Of a DNA stretch of 64,000 nucleotides, positions 18,433 through 26,582 are shown piece after piece. The translations under genes and the position numbers were made by a program. This DNA is from Micrococcus porci. Lineage in GTDB: Bacteria; Actinomycetota; Actinomycetes; Actinomycetales; Micrococcaceae. The stretch is from positions 496,001-560,000 of the forward strand of contig NZ_CP083691.1 in assembly GCF_020097155.1 (NCBI RefSeq), read 5' to 3'. How positions within the stretch are numbered: position 1 is the stretch's first letter; every line of letters begins with the position of its first letter. Below the pieces are notes generated by a model, which worked only from the letters and a program-made list of their open reading frames with translations, made no database searches and had not been told where the DNA came from.

Positions 18433-18469
18433 TTCGATACCGTCGGTATTCAATACCATCGGTATCGAA
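18433..18469. promoter_or_regulatory. TetR operator: two overlapping palindromes
   Basis: Symmetric about 18451: TTCGATACC (18433-18441) pairs with GGTATCGAA (18461-18469), and GGTATT (18445-18450) with AATACC (18452-18457). Read linearly it is two 13-bp palindromes, ATACC-nTC-GGTAT, at 18438-18450 and 18454-18466. It ends 8 bp before the TetR ATG and lies about 40 bp upstream of the divergent ABC gene, ideal for controlling both. Confidence 0.85.
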
Positions 18470-18477
18470 AGGGCAAG

Positions 18478-19089
18478 ATGGCCTCCCGACCCCGCCACCA
18501 GGACGTTCGCGCCGACCTCCTCCAGTACGCCACCGAGGCGTTCGAGCGGGACGGCTACGGGCGCGCCTCCCTGGCGGGCATCGCCGCCGACGCCGGCTAC
18601 ACCAAGGGCGCCGTGTACTCCGGCTTCGGCAGCAAGGCCGCCCTCTTCGCGGAGGTCTGCGGGGCCCAGTTCGAGGCGCTCACCCGCCGGACCCTGGACG
18701 TGGTGGGCCGCGAGCTGGCCGTGGAGGGGGGCGGCCGCGCCGACCTCGTGGCCCGCCTGGCCGCCGTCCTGACCTCCTTGACCTTCGACGGCGACGCCCG
18801 CTGGCCCCTGCTGCTGCACGAGTTCCAGGCCGTGGGCCTGCGGGATGAGTCCGTGGCCTCCGAGTACCGTGCCCTGACCGCCCGCCGCGTGCGGTTCCTG
18901 GCCGAGGCCCTGGGGGAGCACCCCCGGCTGGCCGGGCTGAGCGCGGAGCGGCTGGAGCGCACCTCGTCCCTGACGCTCGTGCTGGTGCACACCCTGGCTG
19001 TGGAGCACCGGCTCTCCCCGGAGGCCATGGACCGCCGCGGCGGGGAGCTCTCCTTCACCGCCCTCCTCGACAGCGCGCTCCCGGACTGA
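18478..19089 (+). CDS. TetR-family repressor
   Basis: 203 residues. The N-terminal helix-turn-helix is typical (LLQYATEAFERDGYGRASLA, then AADAGYTKGAVYSGFGSKAAL); the C-terminal ligand-binding part (about 60-203) is helical with no ligand clue. The start was placed at the ATG at 18478, where the protein begins MASRPRHQDV; the upstream reading frame lies in the operator. Being divergent from the ABC-YhgE pair with the operator between, it probably represses both itself and the pair. Confidence 0.9.
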   Translation: MASRPRHQDVRADLLQYATEAFERDGYGRASLAGIAADAGYTKGAVYSGFGSKAALFAEVCGAQFEALTRRTLDVVGRELAVEGGGRADLVARLAAVLTSLTFDGDARWPLLLHEFQAVGLRDESVASEYRALTARRVRFLAEALGEHPRLAGLSAERLERTSSLTLVLVHTLAVEHRLSPEAMDRRGGELSFTALLDSALPD

Positions 19090-19111
19090 GCGTCCCGGCC
19101 GGGTGGGCCGG

Positions 19112-19231
19112 TCAGGCGCCCGGCCCGAAGGCCAACACCAACACCACCAGGAGCAGCAGCACGGCCATGGCCGCGACGGCGGCGGCCGCCGTGCGCACGG
19201 CCGAGCGGGCGCGGTCCGGGGGAGGGGTCAC
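19112..19231 (-). CDS. Possible 39-residue single-span membrane peptide
   Basis: A GTG at 19231 opens a 39-codon frame: a short polar, basic start (PPPDRARSAVR), then one long hydrophobic segment (about 15-36) ending FGPGA. A CAGACT hexamer six bases before the GTG fits a leaderless promoter and sits in a perfect dyad (CGTGCCAG-t-CTGGCACG, 19232-19248). It fits snugly between TetR and the TauE gene. No family recognised. Confidence 0.4.
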   Translation of the reverse strand: MTPPPDRARSAVRTAAAAVAAMAVLLLLVVLVLAFGPGA

Positions 19232-19298
19232 CGTGCCAGTCTGGCACGCGCCCGCCGTCGCATCCCGCCGCCGCGGCGCGCGGGCGCATACTGCAGGG

Positions 19299-20045
19299 GT
19301 GAGCATCTCCCTGGCGGCCGTCGTCTTCCTCTGCGTGGCCGTGGGCGGTGTGCTGCAGCGCATCAGCGGGATGGGCGTGGGCATGGTCGCCGCGCCCACG
19401 CTCTCCCTCCTGGTGGGCCCGGTGGCGGGGGTGACCATGTCCAACGCCGCCGCCTCCGTCTCCGCGCTCATCCTCTTCTGGATGCTGCGCCGGCACGTGG
19501 ACTGGCCGCGCTTCCTGCGCCTGGCCCCGCTGCTGGTGGTCGGCGCCCTGGCCGGGGCGTGGACGGTCCGCGTGATGGACCACGCCTGGCTGGAAGTCGT
19601 CCTGGGGGCGTGCGTGCTCGTGGCGATCGCCGCCGTGCTCGGCCTCCAGGACCGCCTCACCCTGCGCGGCAGCGCGGCCGTGTTCGGCTCCGGGGCCGTG
19701 GCCGGGTTCATGAACACCACCGCGGGCGTGGCCGGGCCGGCGCTCGCGGTCTACGCCGTGGCCTCGAAGTGGGAGCAGCGCTCCTGGGCGGCCACCCTCC
19801 AGCCGATCTTCCTCACCGCCAACGTCACCTCGATCGTCCTCAAGGCCTCCCTGGGCGCGACGGCGGGGGCCGCCGCGGTGCCGTGGTGGGCGTGGGCGGC
19901 GGCCGTGGCGGGGGCGCCCGCGGGGATCGCGGTCGGGTCGAGGCTGGCCCGGCGCGTGGACCCGGGTCGGGCCCGCCGGGTGGCGGTGACGCTGGCCGGC
20001 GTCGGTGCCGCGGTGACGCTGGTGCGCGGCCTGGCCTCCCTGTGA
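19299..20045 (+). CDS. TauE/SafE-family membrane transporter
   Basis: 248 residues with eight hydrophobic segments of the TauE/SafE (DUF81) anion exporter family, which includes sulfite and sulfoacetate exporters. Conserved features include an early GGVLQRISGMGVGMVAAP and, in the second half, SGAVAGFMNTTAGVAGPALAVYA. The GTG at 19299 is preceded by CATACT six bases before it, so the message is likely leaderless. The substrate cannot be read from sequence; no sulfur gene is nearby. Confidence 0.83.
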   Translation: MSISLAAVVFLCVAVGGVLQRISGMGVGMVAAPTLSLLVGPVAGVTMSNAAASVSALILFWMLRRHVDWPRFLRLAPLLVVGALAGAWTVRVMDHAWLEVVLGACVLVAIAAVLGLQDRLTLRGSAAVFGSGAVAGFMNTTAGVAGPALAVYAVASKWEQRSWAATLQPIFLTANVTSIVLKASLGATAGAAAVPWWAWAAAVAGAPAGIAVGSRLARRVDPGRARRVAVTLAGVGAAVTLVRGLASL

Positions 20046-20061
20046 GGCGTACCGTTCCCCC

Positions 20062-20640
20062 ATGCCCACCTCCCCGACGCCCCGTCCCGTCCCCGCCGTG
20101 ATCCGCCCCGCCACGCCCGCCGACGTCCCCGCCCTGGTGCGCGTGGCGGCGGAGACCTTCCCGGACGCGTGCCCTCCCACCACCTCGCAGGAGGCCAAGG
20201 ACGAGCACATCGCGAGCAGCCTCAACGCCGAGGTGATCGGGGGCTGGGTCGCGGGGCCGGGGCACGCCGTGCACCTGGCGGAGGCACCCGCCGGGCGCGA
20301 CGACGCCGGCCGCCTCCTCGGGTACGTCATGGCCGAGCTCGCCCCCGAGGAGGAGCCCGCGGTGACCGCCGTGCTGGGGGAGGGCGCCGCCGTCGGCTGC
20401 CTGTCCAAGCTGTACGTGGTGCGCGAGGCGCGCGGCACGGGTGCCGCGGCCGCCCTGATGGCGGCGGGCCTCGACGCGCTGCGGGTGCGGGGGCTGACCC
20501 ACGCCTGGCTGGGCACGTCCGAGGAGAACCACCGGGCCAACGCGTTCTACGAGCGGGTCGGGTTCCGCACCGTCGGCTCGCGCACGTTCCTGGTGGGCGG
20601 CCGCCCCGAGCGGGACAACGTCCGGCTGATCACGCCCTGA
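20062..20640 (+). CDS. GNAT acetyltransferase
   Basis: 192 residues of the GNAT fold: an N-terminal IRPATPADVPALVRVAAETFP, the acetyl-CoA loop VVREARGTGAAAALM, and the C-terminal NHRANAFYERVGFRTVG. The target is unknown. TACCGT ends six bases before the ATG, a leaderless-type start, so it has its own promoter 16 bases after the TauE gene. Confidence 0.87.
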   Translation: MPTSPTPRPVPAVIRPATPADVPALVRVAAETFPDACPPTTSQEAKDEHIASSLNAEVIGGWVAGPGHAVHLAEAPAGRDDAGRLLGYVMAELAPEEEPAVTAVLGEGAAVGCLSKLYVVREARGTGAAAALMAAGLDALRVRGLTHAWLGTSEENHRANAFYERVGFRTVGSRTFLVGGRPERDNVRLITP

Positions 20641-20760
20641 CCTGGGAGGAGGCGCCGTCGGCGGCCGCCCGTGACCGAATCGTGAAGCCGCCCATGCTGG
20701 CCCGCGGACCCCCTCGAGGGTCACCATGGAGTGGATCGAATCGACGATGGAGGCAGACCA

Positions 20761-22038
20761 GTGGAGTACTCGCGACGGCATGTGATCTTCGGCGGCTCGG
20801 CCCTGCTGGGCGCCGGGCTGCTGGCCGCCTGCGCGCCCGCGCAGGACGGGGCCGCCCCCTCGGCGGGCGGCGGGTCGTCGTCGGAGGCGGCGTCGTCCTC
20901 CGCGGCGCCGAGCCCGTCCTCCACCCGCCCCGTGATCCCCTCCGCGCCGGAGCCCGCGGGGAAGCCCGTGGCCTGGAAGGACGTGGCGAAGGTCCCGCAC
21001 CTGTTCTTCCACTCGCTGGTGGTGGACCCGGAGAAGGCGTTCCATGTGCACGGCGAGTCCGACGGCTACCTGAACTACATGGTCACCCAGGCCGAGTTCG
21101 AGCGGATCCTCCCGCAGCTGTGGGCGCTGGGCTACGTGCTCGTCTCCCCGCACGAGCTCTATGAGGTCGGCCGGGACGACGTCGTGCGGGCGAGGACGCT
21201 GATGGTCCCGGAGAACCGGACCCCGCTGATCATCTCCCTGGACGACTGCTCCTACTACGAGTACATGGAGGGCGACGGGTTCGCCACCCGCCTGCTCGTG
21301 GACGACTCCGGCCGGGTGCGCACCGAGTACACCGACCAGGAAGGGAAGACGACGATCGGCGCGAACGACCTGGTGCCGATCCTCGACGACTTCGTGCGCG
21401 ACCACCCCGACTTCACGCTCAACGGCGCCAAGGGCGTCCTCGCCCTCACCGGGTACAACGGCGTGCTCGGCTACCGCTCCTCGCCGACCATGTATCCGGA
21501 GGGTCCGGAGCTGGACGAGGCCGTCGCCACCGCCAAGGAGGTGGTGGCCGCCATGAAGGAGACCGGCTGGGAGTTCGCCTCCCACTCCTGGTCGCACCGC
21601 TCCATGGCCCAGATGTCCCTCGCCGACCTCAAGGAGGACTGCGAGCGCTGGATCGAGGACGTCCAGCCGATCGTCGGCCCCACGGACATGCTGATCTACC
21701 CGTTCGGCGCGGACATCGCGGGCATCGAGAAGTACTCCGGCCCGGAGTACGAGCACCTGCGCTCCCTGGGCTTCCGCTCCTTCTTCCTGGTGGACGGCTC
21801 CTCCAAGGCCTGGGGCCAGCTGGAGCCGGGCTACTACCGCGGCTCCCGCATCAACGTGGACGGCATCTCCCTCGCGGGGGCGAAGGACGGCTCCCGGCCG
21901 GTGCTCGACGAGTTCATGGACGTGGACTCCGTGCTCGACCCGGCCCGCCCGGAGAGCATCCACGCCCCGAGCTACGTGCCGCCGGAGGAGCGCGCGGCCG
22001 CCTCCTCCGGCGCACCCTCGGCGAGCCCCTCCTCCTGA
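20761..22038 (+). CDS. Tat-exported lipoprotein polysaccharide deacetylase
   Basis: 425 residues. The N-terminus has a twin-arginine motif (YSRRHVIFGG) and a lipobox LLAAC, so it is likely exported folded and lipid-anchored. After an Ala/Ser/Pro linker (about 30-60) comes a NodB-like domain: SLDDCS holds the metal/base aspartates and ASHSWSH the histidine pair. It probably removes acetyl groups from a cell-wall or capsular polysaccharide. The GTG at 20761 is preceded by GGAGG at 7 nt; an earlier GTG at 20731 lacks one. Monocistronic. Confidence 0.85.
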   Translation: MEYSRRHVIFGGSALLGAGLLAACAPAQDGAAPSAGGGSSSEAASSSAAPSPSSTRPVIPSAPEPAGKPVAWKDVAKVPHLFFHSLVVDPEKAFHVHGESDGYLNYMVTQAEFERILPQLWALGYVLVSPHELYEVGRDDVVRARTLMVPENRTPLIISLDDCSYYEYMEGDGFATRLLVDDSGRVRTEYTDQEGKTTIGANDLVPILDDFVRDHPDFTLNGAKGVLALTGYNGVLGYRSSPTMYPEGPELDEAVATAKEVVAAMKETGWEFASHSWSHRSMAQMSLADLKEDCERWIEDVQPIVGPTDMLIYPFGADIAGIEKYSGPEYEHLRSLGFRSFFLVDGSSKAWGQLEPGYYRGSRINVDGISLAGAKDGSRPVLDEFMDVDSVLDPARPESIHAPSYVPPEERAAASSGAPSASPSS

Positions 22039-22193
22039 CGGGGCGCCGGCGTCGTCGCCGCCCGCCCGCGGGCCCTGGAACCGGGCGTCCGGCGCGACTG
22101 GCCCGCGCCGTCCCGCGCGGGGGACAATGACCGGTGCATCCGCACCCGCACCGAGCCGCGCCGCCTCATCCCGGCGCCCCCAGGAGGAGCCCC
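22039..22193 (+). other. Short intergenic region
   Basis: GACAAT (22124-22129) could be a -10 giving a 5' leader of about 55 bases for the next gene, which has its own AGGAGG at 22182-22187. No gene is seen. Confidence 0.35.
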
Positions 22194-22745
22194 ATGAGCA
22201 CGCAGACCGACGTCGAGCAGTACTGGATGGACTGCGTCGAGCCCTTCACCGACGTGGTCCGCGCGGTCGAGGACTGGGACGCCTCCACCCCCTGCAAGGG
22301 CTGGAGCGCCCAGGACCTGCTGGACCACGTGGTGGTGGCCGAGCGGGACTTCGCCGCGCGCCAGGGCCGCGAGATCCCGGTGTTCGACGGCTCCCGCAAC
22401 GAGCTGTGGACCCAATGGGTCAAGCACGCCTCCGCCGTCACCGCCCTTGCCGGCGACGAGACCTTCATCATGCAGTCCCTGCACACCGCCACCGGCGACA
22501 TGACCGTGGGCGAGGCCCTCCTTCACTTCCACGGCTTCGATCTGCTGGTGCACCGCTGGGACCTGGCACGCTCCCAGGGCCGGGACGAGCAGTGGACCGA
22601 CGAGGAGATGGACAGGATCGAGCGCGCCCTGGACAGCTTCGGCGAGCAGGCCTACCAGCCGGGCATCCTCGCGGACCCGGTCCCCGTGGCCGACGACGCC
22701 CCCCGCCAGGTCCGCCTGCTGGGCCGCCTGGGTCGCCGCGCCTGA
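22194..22745 (+). CDS. TIGR03086-type (DinB-like, mycothiol-dependent family) protein
   Basis: 183 residues of the maleylpyruvate isomerase/TIGR03086 group with a DinB-like four-helix bundle. Signatures are the early WDASTPCKGWSAQDLLDHVV, with histidine in a metal position, and LHFHGFDLLVHRWDLAR. Relatives use mycothiol or bacillithiol in isomerisation or conjugation; this one's substrate is unknown. AGGAGG seven bases before the ATG at 22194 fixes the start. It converges on arsC2 with only 10 bp between the stops. Confidence 0.8.
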   Translation: MSTQTDVEQYWMDCVEPFTDVVRAVEDWDASTPCKGWSAQDLLDHVVVAERDFAARQGREIPVFDGSRNELWTQWVKHASAVTALAGDETFIMQSLHTATGDMTVGEALLHFHGFDLLVHRWDLARSQGRDEQWTDEEMDRIERALDSFGEQAYQPGILADPVPVADDAPRQVRLLGRLGRRA

Positions 22746-22755
22746 GGGGCGGGAC

Positions 22756-23439
22756 TCAGGCCCCGCTGATCTCCCGCCAGAGCGCGTCCACGCGGACCTC
22801 GATGTCCGCGACGATCTCCTGGAGGCGGTCCCAGTCCACCTCGGCGGGGTCCCCCACGGGCCAGTCCCGCGCGTCCTGTCCCAGCCGGACGGGGCAGTCG
22901 TCCCCGCAGCCCATGGTGATCACGTAGTCCGCGGACGCGAGGACCTCCTCCGTGATGGGCTTGGGGAAGATCCGGGCCGGGTCCGCGCCGTGCGCCGTGA
23001 GCACGGGCTGCACGTTCCCGTGGATCCGGCCGGCGGGCTGCGAGCCGGCGGAGCTCACGCGCACCGCGTCCCCGGCGCGCTCGGCGAGCAGTGCCGCGGC
23101 CAGCTGGGACCGGCCGGCGTTCTGCACGCACACGAACAGCACGTGGGGCACGCCCGAGCGGGTCACCCCCCGTGCGTCCGCGAGCGAGGCCAGGCGGTCG
23201 TGGGCGAAGCGCACGGCGATCGATTCCCGGTGCGCCGGGTCGGCGGCAGCGGGGGAGAGCCCGGCCGCGGACTCCTCGACGATCCGGTCCACGGTCTCCT
23301 CGCCGAGGGCGGGACCGAAGACGCGACGCAACTCCGCGGCCCCGTGCGCGAGGATCCCGACGTGCTCGCCGATGCGCGGCAGCGGACCCGTGGACGGCGA
23401 CGGTCCGGTGCCGGCGACGGCGGGGTGTGCCTCGGCCAT
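22756..23439 (-). CDS. arsC: Arsenate reductase-like LMW-phosphatase with N-terminal helical domain
   Basis: 227 residues. Residues about 25-85 form a three-helix bundle (EHVGILAHGAAELRRVFG and the GLSPAAADPAHRE linker) seen in actinobacterial arsenate reductases. Residues about 95-227 are the low-molecular-weight phosphatase fold with the P-loop CVQNAGRSQ and the later MGCGDDCPV cysteines. It probably reduces arsenate with mycothiol-linked thiols. It lies downstream of arsR on the same strand with 69 bp between, so the two probably share a transcript. CAGGAGG precedes the ATG. Confidence 0.85.
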   Translation of the reverse strand: MAEAHPAVAGTGPSPSTGPLPRIGEHVGILAHGAAELRRVFGPALGEETVDRIVEESAAGLSPAAADPAHRESIAVRFAHDRLASLADARGVTRSGVPHVLFVCVQNAGRSQLAAALLAERAGDAVRVSSAGSQPAGRIHGNVQPVLTAHGADPARIFPKPITEEVLASADYVITMGCGDDCPVRLGQDARDWPVGDPAEVDWDRLQEIVADIEVRVDALWREISGA

Positions 23440-23508
23440 GGCGGGACCTCCTGGGGGCGGGCGACGTCGGGCGGTCCCTGCCAGCGTACGTCGGCCGCCC
23501 TCCTCGGG

Positions 23509-23859
23509 TCAGGCCCCGGCGGGGTCGGCCAGGAACGCGCGGGCGGCGTCGAGGGCGGCGGGGACGGCCGTGTAGTGGGCCCACCGGCCGCGCTGCTCGC
23601 GGGTGACGAGCCCGGCGGCGGTGAGGGTCTTGAGGTGGTGGGAGAGCGTGGGCTGGCTGATGCCCAGGGGCTCCGGCAGGTGGCAGGCGCAGACGGTGCC
23701 CTCGGGAGAGGCGGCCACGTGGGCCAGGACGCGTACGCGGGTGGGGTCGGCCAGGGCCTTGAACACCGCGGCCAGGCGGGCGGCGTGCTCCGCGGGCAGC
23801 AGGGCGGGGCCGGCGGGGGCGCAGCAGGTGTCCGAGGGGGACGGGGCGGTCGTGGTCAT
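23509..23859 (-). CDS. arsR: ArsR-family metalloregulator
   Basis: 116 residues, one winged-helix domain: LADPTRVRVLAHV, then the recognition helix ISQPTLSHHLKTL. Candidate As(III) ligands are the Cys pair in DTCCAPAG and the cysteines in VCACHLPE, a common ArsR site at the helix 3 region. The ATG at 23859 was preferred over an upstream one because the extra residues lack homology. It is divergent from acr3 with an ATTGAC-GTCGAT dyad between. It should repress both directions until arsenite binds. Confidence 0.92.
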   Translation of the reverse strand: MTTTAPSPSDTCCAPAGPALLPAEHAARLAAVFKALADPTRVRVLAHVAASPEGTVCACHLPEPLGISQPTLSHHLKTLTAAGLVTREQRGRWAHYTAVPAALDAARAFLADPAGA

Positions 23860-23883
23860 GACAGGGGAGTCTACCCGCGTCAC

Positions 23884-23899
23884 ATTGACGGTTGTCGAT
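23884..23899. promoter_or_regulatory. ArsR-type operator
   Basis: ATTGAC (23884-23889), four bases, then GTCGAT (23894-23899): an imperfect dyad matching 5 of 6 positions, close to known ArsR half-sites. It lies between the divergent arsR and acr3 genes. Confidence 0.65.
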
Positions 23900-23994
23900 A
23901 CGTCTGACAGGATCACCTCGTTCCGGCGACGTCCCGCGACGCGTCACGCCGCCGCGACGTCGCCCCCTGGTCCGTCCTCTTCGAGAGGCCCCGT

Positions 23995-25131
23995 GTGAGC
24001 TCCACCCCCCGCACCACCGCCGAGGCGGCGCCCGTCGCGGCCCGCCTGTCCTCCCTCGACCGCCTCCTCCCCGTGTGGATCGGCGCCGCCATGCTCGTCG
24101 GCCTGCTGCTCGGGCGCCTGGTGCCCGGCCTCGGCGGGGTGCTCGCCGCCGTCGAGGTGGACGGCGTGTCCCTGCCCATCGCGCTCGGCCTGCTCGTGAT
24201 GATGTACCCCGTGCTGGCCAAGGTGCGCTACGACCGCCTGGACTCCGTCACGGGGGACCGCCGTCTGCTCGTGGCCTCCCTCGTGCTCAACTGGGTCTTC
24301 GGCCCGCTGCTGATGTTCGCGCTGGCCTGGATCTTCCTGGCCGACCTGCCCGAGTACCGCACCGGCCTGATCATCGTGGGCCTGGCCCGCTGCATCGCCA
24401 TGGTCATCATCTGGAACGACCTCGCCTGCGGGGACCGGGAGGCCGCCGCCGTGCTGGTGGCCCTGAACTCGATCTTCCAGGTGATCGCGTTCGCGGCGCT
24501 GGGCTGGTTCTACCTCTCCGTGCTGCCCGGCTGGCTGGGCCTGCCGCAGACCGGCCTGGACGTCTCCCCATGGGATATCGCCCGCTCCGTCCTGATCTTC
24601 CTGGGCATCCCGCTGCTGGCCGGCTTCCTCAGCCGCGTGATCGGCGAGCGCCGCTGGGGCCGCGCCGCCTACGAAGGCTCGTTCCTCCCGACGATCGGCC
24701 CGTGGGCGCTCTACGGGCTGCTGTTCACCATCGTCGTGCTCTTCGCGCTCCAGGGCGAGCAGATCGCCGCCCGCCCCTGGGACGTCGCCCGGATCGCCCT
24801 GCCCCTGCTCGTGTACTTCGCCGTGATGTGGGGCCTGGGCTACACCGTGGGCCGCAGGCTCGGCCTGGGCTACGAGCGCACCACCACGCTCGCCTTCACC
24901 GCCGCCGGCAACAACTTCGAGCTGGCCATCGCGGTGGCCATCGCCACCTTCGGCGCGACGTCGGGCCAGGCGCTGGCCGGCGTCGTGGGTCCGCTGATCG
25001 AGGTGCCCGTGCTCGTGGGGCTCGTGTACGTCAGTCTGTGGCTGCGCCGCCGCTTCCCCCCCGCCGCCGACGCCGGCACCCCCGCCTCCGCCATGACCGT
25101 CCCCGCAACGACCGCCCAGGAGAATCGATGA
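23995..25131 (+). CDS. acr3: Arsenite efflux permease ACR3
   Basis: 378 residues with about ten membrane segments of the ACR3 (BART) family. The essential cysteine is in LARCIAMVIIWNDLACGD, and the discontinuous helix bears TAAGNNFELAIAVAIA. It exports arsenite, coupled to the proton gradient. Starts at GTG 23995 after a GAGAGG ribosome site. Overlaps the next arsC by ATGA, so reduction and export are coupled in expression. Confidence 0.93.
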   Translation: MSSTPRTTAEAAPVAARLSSLDRLLPVWIGAAMLVGLLLGRLVPGLGGVLAAVEVDGVSLPIALGLLVMMYPVLAKVRYDRLDSVTGDRRLLVASLVLNWVFGPLLMFALAWIFLADLPEYRTGLIIVGLARCIAMVIIWNDLACGDREAAAVLVALNSIFQVIAFAALGWFYLSVLPGWLGLPQTGLDVSPWDIARSVLIFLGIPLLAGFLSRVIGERRWGRAAYEGSFLPTIGPWALYGLLFTIVVLFALQGEQIAARPWDVARIALPLLVYFAVMWGLGYTVGRRLGLGYERTTTLAFTAAGNNFELAIAVAIATFGATSGQALAGVVGPLIEVPVLVGLVYVSLWLRRRFPPAADAGTPASAMTVPATTAQENR

Positions 25132-25544
25132 CCTCCGACCGCCCCTCCGTGATGTTCGTCTGCGTCCACAACGCGGGCCGCTCCCAGATGGCCGCCGCCT
25201 ACGCGCAGCACCTCTCCGGCGGCGCCGTGGAGGTCCGCTCGGCCGGTTCCGCCCCCGCGGATCAGGTCAACCCGGCCGTGGTGGAGGCCATGGCCGAGGA
25301 GGGCATCGACCTCTCCGCCGAGCGTCCCAAGGTCCTCACGCCGGAGGCGGTCCAGGCCTCGGACGCCGTGATCACCATGGGCTGCGGCGACGCCTGCCCC
25401 CTCTACCCGGGCAAGCGCTACGAGGACTGGGTGCTCGAGGATCCCGCCGGCCGGGGCGTGGACGCCGTCCGCCCCATCCGGGACGAGATCCGCGGCCGCG
25501 TGGCCGGGCTGCTGCGCGAGCTGGGCGTCGAGCCGGTCGCCTGA
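25128..25544 (+). CDS. arsC: Arsenate reductase (LMW phosphatase type)
   Basis: 138 residues, the minimal low-molecular-weight tyrosine-phosphatase-like arsenate reductase: P-loop CVHNAGRSQM near the N-terminus, MGCGDACPLYPGK with the two later redox cysteines, and the WVLEDP Asp loop. It lacks the N-terminal helical domain of the other copy at 22756. The ATG overlaps the acr3 stop, so arsenate reduced here is exported by its operon partner. Ends at a strong hairpin. Confidence 0.92.
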   Translation: MTSDRPSVMFVCVHNAGRSQMAAAYAQHLSGGAVEVRSAGSAPADQVNPAVVEAMAEEGIDLSAERPKVLTPEAVQASDAVITMGCGDACPLYPGKRYEDWVLEDPAGRGVDAVRPIRDEIRGRVAGLLRELGVEPVA

Positions 25545-25592
25545 GCCGGCCCGCCCGACGACGGCGGTCGGGGCGCCGGGAGTGCCGCCGGT

Positions 25593-25634
25593 CACCCTTC
25601 TCCACAGATGTGGACAACTCTGTGGAGAAGGGTG
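25593..25634. terminator. Bidirectional terminator between arsC and the alarmone synthetase
   Basis: A perfect 16-bp stem pairs 25593-25608 with 25619-25634 around a 10-nt loop, between convergent stops at 25544 and 25668. The arms contain TTCTCCACA and TGTGGAGAA, which look like DnaA boxes but are simply the two halves of the stem. Confidence 0.85.
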
Positions 25635-25667
25635 TGCAGGAGCGGTGGGCGGGTGTGGACGGCCCGC

Positions 25668-26492
25668 TCAGGCGTGGCCGACCCAGTCGTCCTCGTCGTC
25701 GTGCTCGTCCGGGCCGGCGCCGGCGTCGTGCACGGCCTGGTGCAGGCGCTCCATGCGGGCGTCGAGGTCGTGGGCCACGCGGGCCGCGGCGGCCAGCTCC
25801 GTGGTGATGGCCGGCGGCACATGCCCGGCGAACTTGTAGTTGATCTTGTGCTCCAGGGACGCCCAGAAGTCCATGGCGATGGTGCGGAACTGCAGCTCCA
25901 CCGTCACGGGCACGGTGCCGGTGGTGAGGTGCACGGGCACCTGCACCAGGCAGTGGAGCGAGCGGTAGCCGGAGGGCTTGGGGTCGCGGATGTAGTCCTC
26001 CACCTCGAGGACCCGGATGTCCGGCTGGGACGTGAACTGCCGGAACACCCGGTACACGTCCTCGGTGAAGCTCACGATCACGCGGGCCCCGGCGATGTCC
26101 GTGACGCCGGAGCGCAGCGCGTCCAGGTCCAGGGACAGCCCCCGTGAGGCGGCCTTGCGCAGCAGCGACTCCGGCGACTTCACCCGGGTGGCGATGTGCT
26201 CGATGGGGTTGTACTCGTGCAGGTGCGTGAACTCGTCCTGCAAAGTCTCCAGGCGGGTCTCCACCTGCAGCAACGCGGAGCGGTACTCCAGGTCGAACCG
26301 CTCGAAGTCCGTGCGCAGGGACGCCAGGGCGTCGGCGACCTCGCCCGGGAGCTGGGTGAGGTCCGTCAGGGGCGTGGCGCGCAGGGCCTCGAGGGCCGTC
26401 GACGCCGAGGTCACGCCACGGCCGCCGGGCGCGGGGCGCTCGACGGGTGCGGGATCGTCCGCAGGCGGAGGGTGGTCCACGTCACGGGGCAT
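25668..26492 (-). CDS. Small alarmone synthetase (RelA/SpoT domain)
   Basis: 274 residues, RelQ/RelP-like, making (p)ppGpp or a related alarmone from GTP/GDP and ATP. Synthetase motifs in order: IATRVKSPESLLRKA, DIAGARVIVSF, RDPKPSGYRSLH, and VELQFRTIAMDFWASLEHKINYK with its conserved glutamate. No HD hydrolase, TGS or ACT domain. A 30-residue disordered N-terminus and an acidic C-terminus flank it. TAGGCT seven bases before the ATG suggests leaderless translation. Stands alone. Confidence 0.9.
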   Translation of the reverse strand: MPRDVDHPPPADDPAPVERPAPGGRGVTSASTALEALRATPLTDLTQLPGEVADALASLRTDFERFDLEYRSALLQVETRLETLQDEFTHLHEYNPIEHIATRVKSPESLLRKAASRGLSLDLDALRSGVTDIAGARVIVSFTEDVYRVFRQFTSQPDIRVLEVEDYIRDPKPSGYRSLHCLVQVPVHLTTGTVPVTVELQFRTIAMDFWASLEHKINYKFAGHVPPAITTELAAAARVAHDLDARMERLHQAVHDAGAGPDEHDDEDDWVGHA

Positions 26493-26516
26493 GCCGGCCA
26501 GCCTAGCCGCGCACCC

Positions 26517-26538
26517 TGGACGGCCGCTGGGCCGTCCA
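26517..26538. terminator. Hairpin upstream of the alarmone synthetase
   Basis: TGGACGGCC (26517-26525) pairs with GGCCGTCCA (26530-26538) with a 4-nt loop. It follows the thioesterase gene (stop 26583) on the minus strand, so probably ends that transcript. Confidence 0.55.
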
Positions 26539-26582
26539 CAGGTCCGAGGGCCGTCCGCGGGGCGTGCGCCGGCCGGCCCGGC

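Noticed and set aside
18431..18441. GGTTCGATACC resembling a tRNA T-arm
   Set aside because: No acceptor stem or anticodon arm pairs around it. It is half of the TetR operator.
15173..18772. 1199-codon plus-strand frame opposite the YhgE and ABC genes
   Set aside because: An antisense artefact. Its composition (Arg/Gly/Val/His) and lack of domains contrast with the conserved proteins on the minus strand.
25595..25632. DnaA-box-like TTCTCCACA and TGTGGAGAA, a possible origin
   Set aside because: They are the two arms of one perfect terminator hairpin between convergent genes. No AT-rich region or dnaA is nearby.
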